Shown piece by piece: positions 41,801 through 47,800 of a stretch of 64,000 nt of DNA. The DNA is from Nostoc parmelioides FACHB-3921 (GTDB lineage: Bacteria; Cyanobacteriota; Cyanobacteriia; Cyanobacteriales; Nostocaceae), in contig NZ_JACJQL010000017.1 of assembly GCF_014696625.1 (NCBI RefSeq), positions 1-64,000 of the forward strand, given 5' to 3'. Positions within the stretch are counted from its first letter, which is position 1. Each line of letters starts with the position of its first letter. The notes below the pieces were generated by a model. It worked only from the letters and a program-made list of their open reading frames with translations, searched no databases and had not been told where the DNA came from. The position numbers were made by a program, and so were the translations under genes.

Positions 41801-44800
41801 TGGGTGCAACCGACCAAACAGCAAACAACTTAGAACGGGGTATTATCTACGGTGGCTTGGAGCGTGTACAGATCAACTTAGGTAGTAGAGATGACCAATT
41901 CACCGTCAATGCTATTGATACTGAGACAACAATTAACGCTGGTGCTGGCAATGACGGAATTACAGTAGGAAATGAATTGCCACAGATTGCCGCACGCCTA
42001 CTGGTGCAAGGAGGATTAGGAGACGATACTTTATCAGTCAACTCCAACATTGCCAGTGATTTAACACTCAGCATTGATGTCATTACTGGCATAGGCGTAC
42101 CCGGTCGCATCGAGTTTGCAGAAATCGCTAACCTGACTATTACCCAAAGTGATAGTGATGACCGATTCACCATCATCGATACCACAACACCAGTCACCTT
42201 AAATACAGGCGGGGGTAGTGACCAAGTAACAGTCATCAATACTAACGCAGCCGTTACCCTCAACCTGGGCGATGGTGATGATCAACTGACAGTCATCAAT
42301 GCCAACGCCCCACTCACAATTAATGGTGCAGGTAGCGGTGTTGACAGGCTAATTATAGACCGATCCACTCAAACTGCGGCAGCGATCGGCGGACTGCTCA
42401 GGGATGATACACAAGCTAACACAGGTGTAATTGAGAACGTAACAAACGGTGATATTACCTTTAGTGCCATTGAGCAATTAGAAATGAAACTCGGCACAGG
42501 TAACGATGACCTCACTATCAACACCACCCTAGCTAACACAGTAGTCACGCTCAAAGGTGGTAGCGGTGATGATGCCATCACTGTCCGCAGTATCGGTAGT
42601 CCAGAAACTAATATTTCCGGTGAACTGGGTGTAGATACAGTCACCGTAATTATCGATGGTGTACCCACAAACAACCAGTTTACGACTCTCAATTTAGATG
42701 TGGAAACTTTGGTTGTAGATAATAGCGGTAACACCAGTCAATCAGTAGACTGGACACTGAGAAATGGGGAAATCCTAGAAGCTAAACTAACTTCCAGTAC
42801 ATCACCGATTGCCGTCATTAATACCGAGGGTGCAGCACTGACCCGAATTATCGGCGGAACTCAGGCTGATACCTTAAACGTTGTGAGTGAATCGGCTAAT
42901 AATATTGACGGATTGATTGATGGCGATCGCGTCGAGTTAAAATCTGGTTTAAATGTCCTCCAGCCTGCTGATTTTGAAACCTTCCGCAACTATGACTCTG
43001 TAATTGATTTCGACAAGTTGCAGGGTAATACGACTAGCTACACAGAAGAAGGCTTCCGACTTGCTAGTAGCCGCCCTGTTGGCTTGTTGACAATTCCTGT
43101 GCCAATTCTGCGTGACGATACCATCAGCCCAGCAGCCAAGGCTCAAGCTTCTAACGATAGATTCACTTTGACATCAGCCACAGGTGGCAGTTTCGCGCTT
43201 TACTCTTTATCTCTGGCAGCACCCACAACCCAGTCTGTCACCTTCACTGGTACAACGATGAACGGGGCAACAGTCACACAGGTAGTTTCAGTAGAAGGTA
43301 ATGCTGGTTTTCAGACCTTCAATTTCCCCACCAGTTTTGGGGTCTTGAAGTCTCTATCTTGGCAACCCGGCACAACCTTAGTAGACAACATCGTTGCTAG
43401 AGAACAGTTTGCCAATATTACCCCAACCACTACCCCCACATCCATACCCACCTTAAATCTGAGTGGCGATATTCTGTTCGATACAGATAATCTACTAATC
43501 TATGTTGACTCAGACGAGAATGGTACCTATGAGCGAGTTATCCGTAACAATGACTCCATTGATGGTATGAGATTGCTGACATCTGTAGTTAGTAGTAATA
43601 TCGCTCAATTCCGCTTTGGAGGTAACATCAACTTTGCTGACAATACCTCCGTTATTGGTAATAGTATCGTCTCAGGTTTTGGTAGCCGTGGACTCTCCTT
43701 ACTAGCTGGTAATGATGTCAACGTTGGTGCTGGTGTCACCTTCAACTTCTCCGCCAATGGCACCACTGGTGGAGTTGGTGGTGGTAATGGTGCTGGTGCA
43801 GCAGGTCAGGGAGGAGATGGATTATTTACACGAGGTTTACCTGGTGATAACACTGGTGGAGGTGGCGGTGGTGGCCGTGCAGGAAATAAAGATGGGACAA
43901 ACGGTGCTAATGGTACTACGCCTTCAGGCTCAGGTAGCGGTGGCGGCGGCGGTGGCGGCGGCAATACTAACAGGGGGCGAGGTAGTACAGGTAATTTAGG
44001 TGTCAGAGGTGCGGATGGTAGGATTGGCAGTGCATCATTCGGTAATTTTGGTAATTTTGGCGGCACTGGTATCAACGGTGGCGTTGCTGGTACTCGTGGT
44101 GGACAGGGGCAAATTGGTAGCCCTGGTGGTGGAGGTACTGGCGGTGCTGGTGGTGACTACGATAATTTCCAGCCCGCAGGTCAATGGCCTGGCAGAGGTG
44201 GAGAAGGTGGCGGTACTGGAGATAGAGGTTTCAATGGTGACAATGGTACCAACGGTATAGATGGTCTTTTTCTGTTAGTTCAAAATGGCGGCAACGGTGG
44301 CAATGCTGGCAATGGTAGCAATACTGGAAGCGGTTTGAGCATTTCTGGCGGCGGCGGCGGCGGTAGCGGTGGCGGTGGTGCCTCAGGATATGGTGGCACT
44401 GGCGGCGGCGGTGGCGGCGGCGGTGGCGGCGGCGGTGGCGGCGGCGGCAATGCTGGCGGTAATACAGTATTTGGTTCTGGTGGTGCTGGTGGCGGCGGTG
44501 GCGGCCTCGGCGGTGACGGTGGCTATGGTGGTGATGGTGGTGATGGTGGCAATGGTGGCTTAGGCGGCGGCGGCGGCGGTGCCTTTGAAATTCTGGCTTT
44601 AGGTCGGATTACTTCCAGTAGTAACAGCTTTGAGGCTAGAGGTGCGGATGGCACAGATGGACAGAAGGGGCAATCAGGTCAGCCTGGAGAGGCAGGTCAA
44701 AGTGGTGGCACTGGCGGTAATGGTGGCACTGGCGGCGGCACTGCCGGCGGCGGCGGCGGCGGCAATGGTGGCACTGGCGGTAATGGTGGCCGTGGTGGTG

Positions 44801-47800
44801 TTGGCGGCCGTGGCGGCGATGGTGGTGAAGGAGGAGGCGGTGCCGGTGGTACTGTTAAGTTCTACGCTACAACCTTAGATATTAGAAATGCACAAGTCGA
44901 CACCGATGGTGGTAGGGGTCTTGAAAGTGCGGTTAATGGACGGCTGATCATTGGTAGCAATACTTACTCAGGTAGTCTACCAAGAGCAAGAGAAACGACT
45001 ACATCCTTCTTTACAGGTCAGCGTGCAGATAACCCATTCATCTCCAATTCCTTTACCACTGAGCAGCAATTTACACCTTTTATTGCTGGTTTAACTGGAG
45101 GTGCAAACATCTACGGTTTACTAGCAGGAATTGATGGCAGGAATATAGGTATCAACACCTCAGCCAATCCTGATGCCTTAGTAGCAGTGTATCGATTAGA
45201 TTTAGGTCCATCAGGCTTTAATGAAGAGTATGGTACTTATACCGACAACGGTCAAAAGACTGCCGACTTCGATATGCTGTTGTTCGTTAACCTGACAGAT
45301 TCTGTGTTAACTAATCCCACACTCGGTATCTTGCCTACAAACTCAACCTCCAGTTCTACTTCTAGTTTGCTGACTGGACAAGCACAGGCTTTAACAGCCC
45401 TGAATCCGCGTGCAGTTTGGGCAACCCTCATACCCGGAGATGCAGTTAAGGTCAATGCAGCAATTAGTGGTTCAACTACATCAATTTTAGGTACCACCCT
45501 CATAGATGGACAATTCGCTTTCATTAAAGCCGCACGGCCAGACTTGACGGTGACACCCAATATCACAGGACTGCAATCAATAGCACTCAGTCCAGATGGT
45601 CAACAGATATACGGAGTCAACCCCACACAAAACGCCTTAGTATCCGTGAATGCAAGTGACCTGACTCAGCGTCAATTATTCAAAGACGGGTTAGAAGGAG
45701 TTAATGGATTAGGTGGTGCTACAGACCTGACTATCAGTCGTGACGGTAATCATGTTTACGTAACCAGTCCAGGTGACAAAATCTTGTCAGTCTTCCAGAG
45801 AAACGCCACTAACGGCAACCTCAGCCTAGTTCAAGAAATACCAATTAGCGAAAGAAGTTTGGAATCAGTAGCAATCAGTAGCGATGGCAACCGCGTTTAT
45901 GCGGCGGGGACAAACGGTGTCCAGGCGTTTAACCGCAACACCACTACTGGAGTTTTGACAGCCGCTCAGACATCGTTAAATCTAGGTGGTGTCAGTAACT
46001 TCAGCAATATAGCAGTTAGCAACAATGGTTCAGTGCTATACGCCGTTAGTCGCAACAGTGACAGCTTATTAATTGTCAATGCCAGCAATCTTAGCGTCAT
46101 CCAAAACATATCGGGCGCTGCCAATGGATTAGATGGAGCCAAAGGTCTAGCCATCAGTTCAGACGATCGCTTTGTCTACGTTACAGGTCAAGATGGTAAT
46201 ACCTTGTCAGTCTTCCAACGCAACACCACCACTCAAACCCTCACCCTTGTACAAACACTCCAGAACGGTGTCAATGGTATCCGTGGTCTTCTCGGTGCGA
46301 GTGATGTGACTGTAACACCAGATGGCAGATACGTCATGGTCAGTGGTACTGACAGCAATGCAGTGGCAGTGTTCGAGCAGAATACAAGTAACGGTAAACT
46401 ACAATTCGTGCAACTGTTGCGGAATAACGTCGGCGGTGCAGCCGGATTACAGACACCTACAACCATAGCCACCAACGCCAGTGGTACTAAAACCTTCGTC
46501 AGCAGTTTAGGAATTACAGGCAGCAGTGGAGGACTGGCAGTCTTTGATACTAATACACTCCTGCCAGAACCAACAACCATCCTGACGACGTTTGATAACA
46601 TCGAAGCCTTAGGAGTAAGCACAGCCGGTGGTGAAGACATTATCACCTTACGCCAAGCCCCATCTCCAGAAGTAGTAACAACTACAATCAATACTGGAGA
46701 TGGTGATGATAGCGTTATCTTACAAGCTTTAAGCTCTGCCACGGTAGTTAACTTAGGCACAGGCAATGATACAGCACAACTGCGTGCCGACACTCCCAGT
46801 TCTAACCTGATTGTCCGGGGTGAAGGTGGGGACGATACGATCAACATCGAACGGGTCGGAACTTCTAGCCGCACTGAAGTCTTTGGCGGTGACGGCCGTG
46901 ACACTGTACGGGTTTCTGGTGCTAATCTGCCCACCTCCGCTACTACCATTGCTCATGGCGACAACCCCAATGGTGTACCCCAAACCCAAGGCGACACCCT
47001 CATCTTTGACCCCCAAAACCCCAACCCCAATGCCCCCAACTACACACCAGCCACACCAACTCCAGGTGCTGGCGATGTCAACGTCAATGGTAGGGGGACA
47101 CTCCAGTACAATACTTTCGAGGGGAATGTCATTGTTATTGCTGCACCCATCATCACTTTTAGCGGTCAGCCTTACCAAATCAACGAAGGTCAGTCTGTTA
47201 CCCTCCAAGCTAATATCACCCCACTAGGACAAGGAAACGCACTTTCAGGGCCAGTCATCTGGGATATTAATGGTGACGGCAGTTTTGGAGATGTTAGTGG
47301 CGCAACTGTAACGCTCAGTTGGGCGCAACTGGTGGATTTAGGGTTAGGTGACAACGGTACATACCAAATTGGTGTCCGAGCTACTAACACTGACAGTTTC
47401 TCTAGTAGTGCCTTTACTAACCTGACCATCAACAACACACCACCAACCATCCAAGTCAATGGTGTGAATGAAGTAGCAGTTGGCTCACCTTACACAATTA
47501 ACTTCTCTGCCACCGACCCTGGTAATGACCGCGTGTTTGAATGGCGCATTGATTGGGGCGATGGCACACCAGTGGAAGTCTTTGGTAGTGGTACCACATC
47601 AGCTACCCATATCTATACCAATCCAGGGACAGCGCAAATTGTAGTCGGTGCAGTTGATGAAGACTCCGCACCCAATGCCACCTTTGCCACACCGAAGACA
47701 ATCACTGTCACCGTTTCAGCCAATCAAGTTAGTGCAGGTAGCCCATATACCATTGCGGAAGGTGAAGCACTCACACTAAATGCGATCGCCATCGGTACAC

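Noticed and set aside
43712..44878. Val/Ala-rich alternate-frame open frames over the Gly-rich sector
   Set aside because: Frame-shifted reading of GGT/GGC codons automatically gives Val/Ala strings; not genes.
46753..47227. Overlapping 138-151-codon frames on both strands near the PKD start
   Set aside because: They overlap the clearly coding giant frame and have no domain resemblance.
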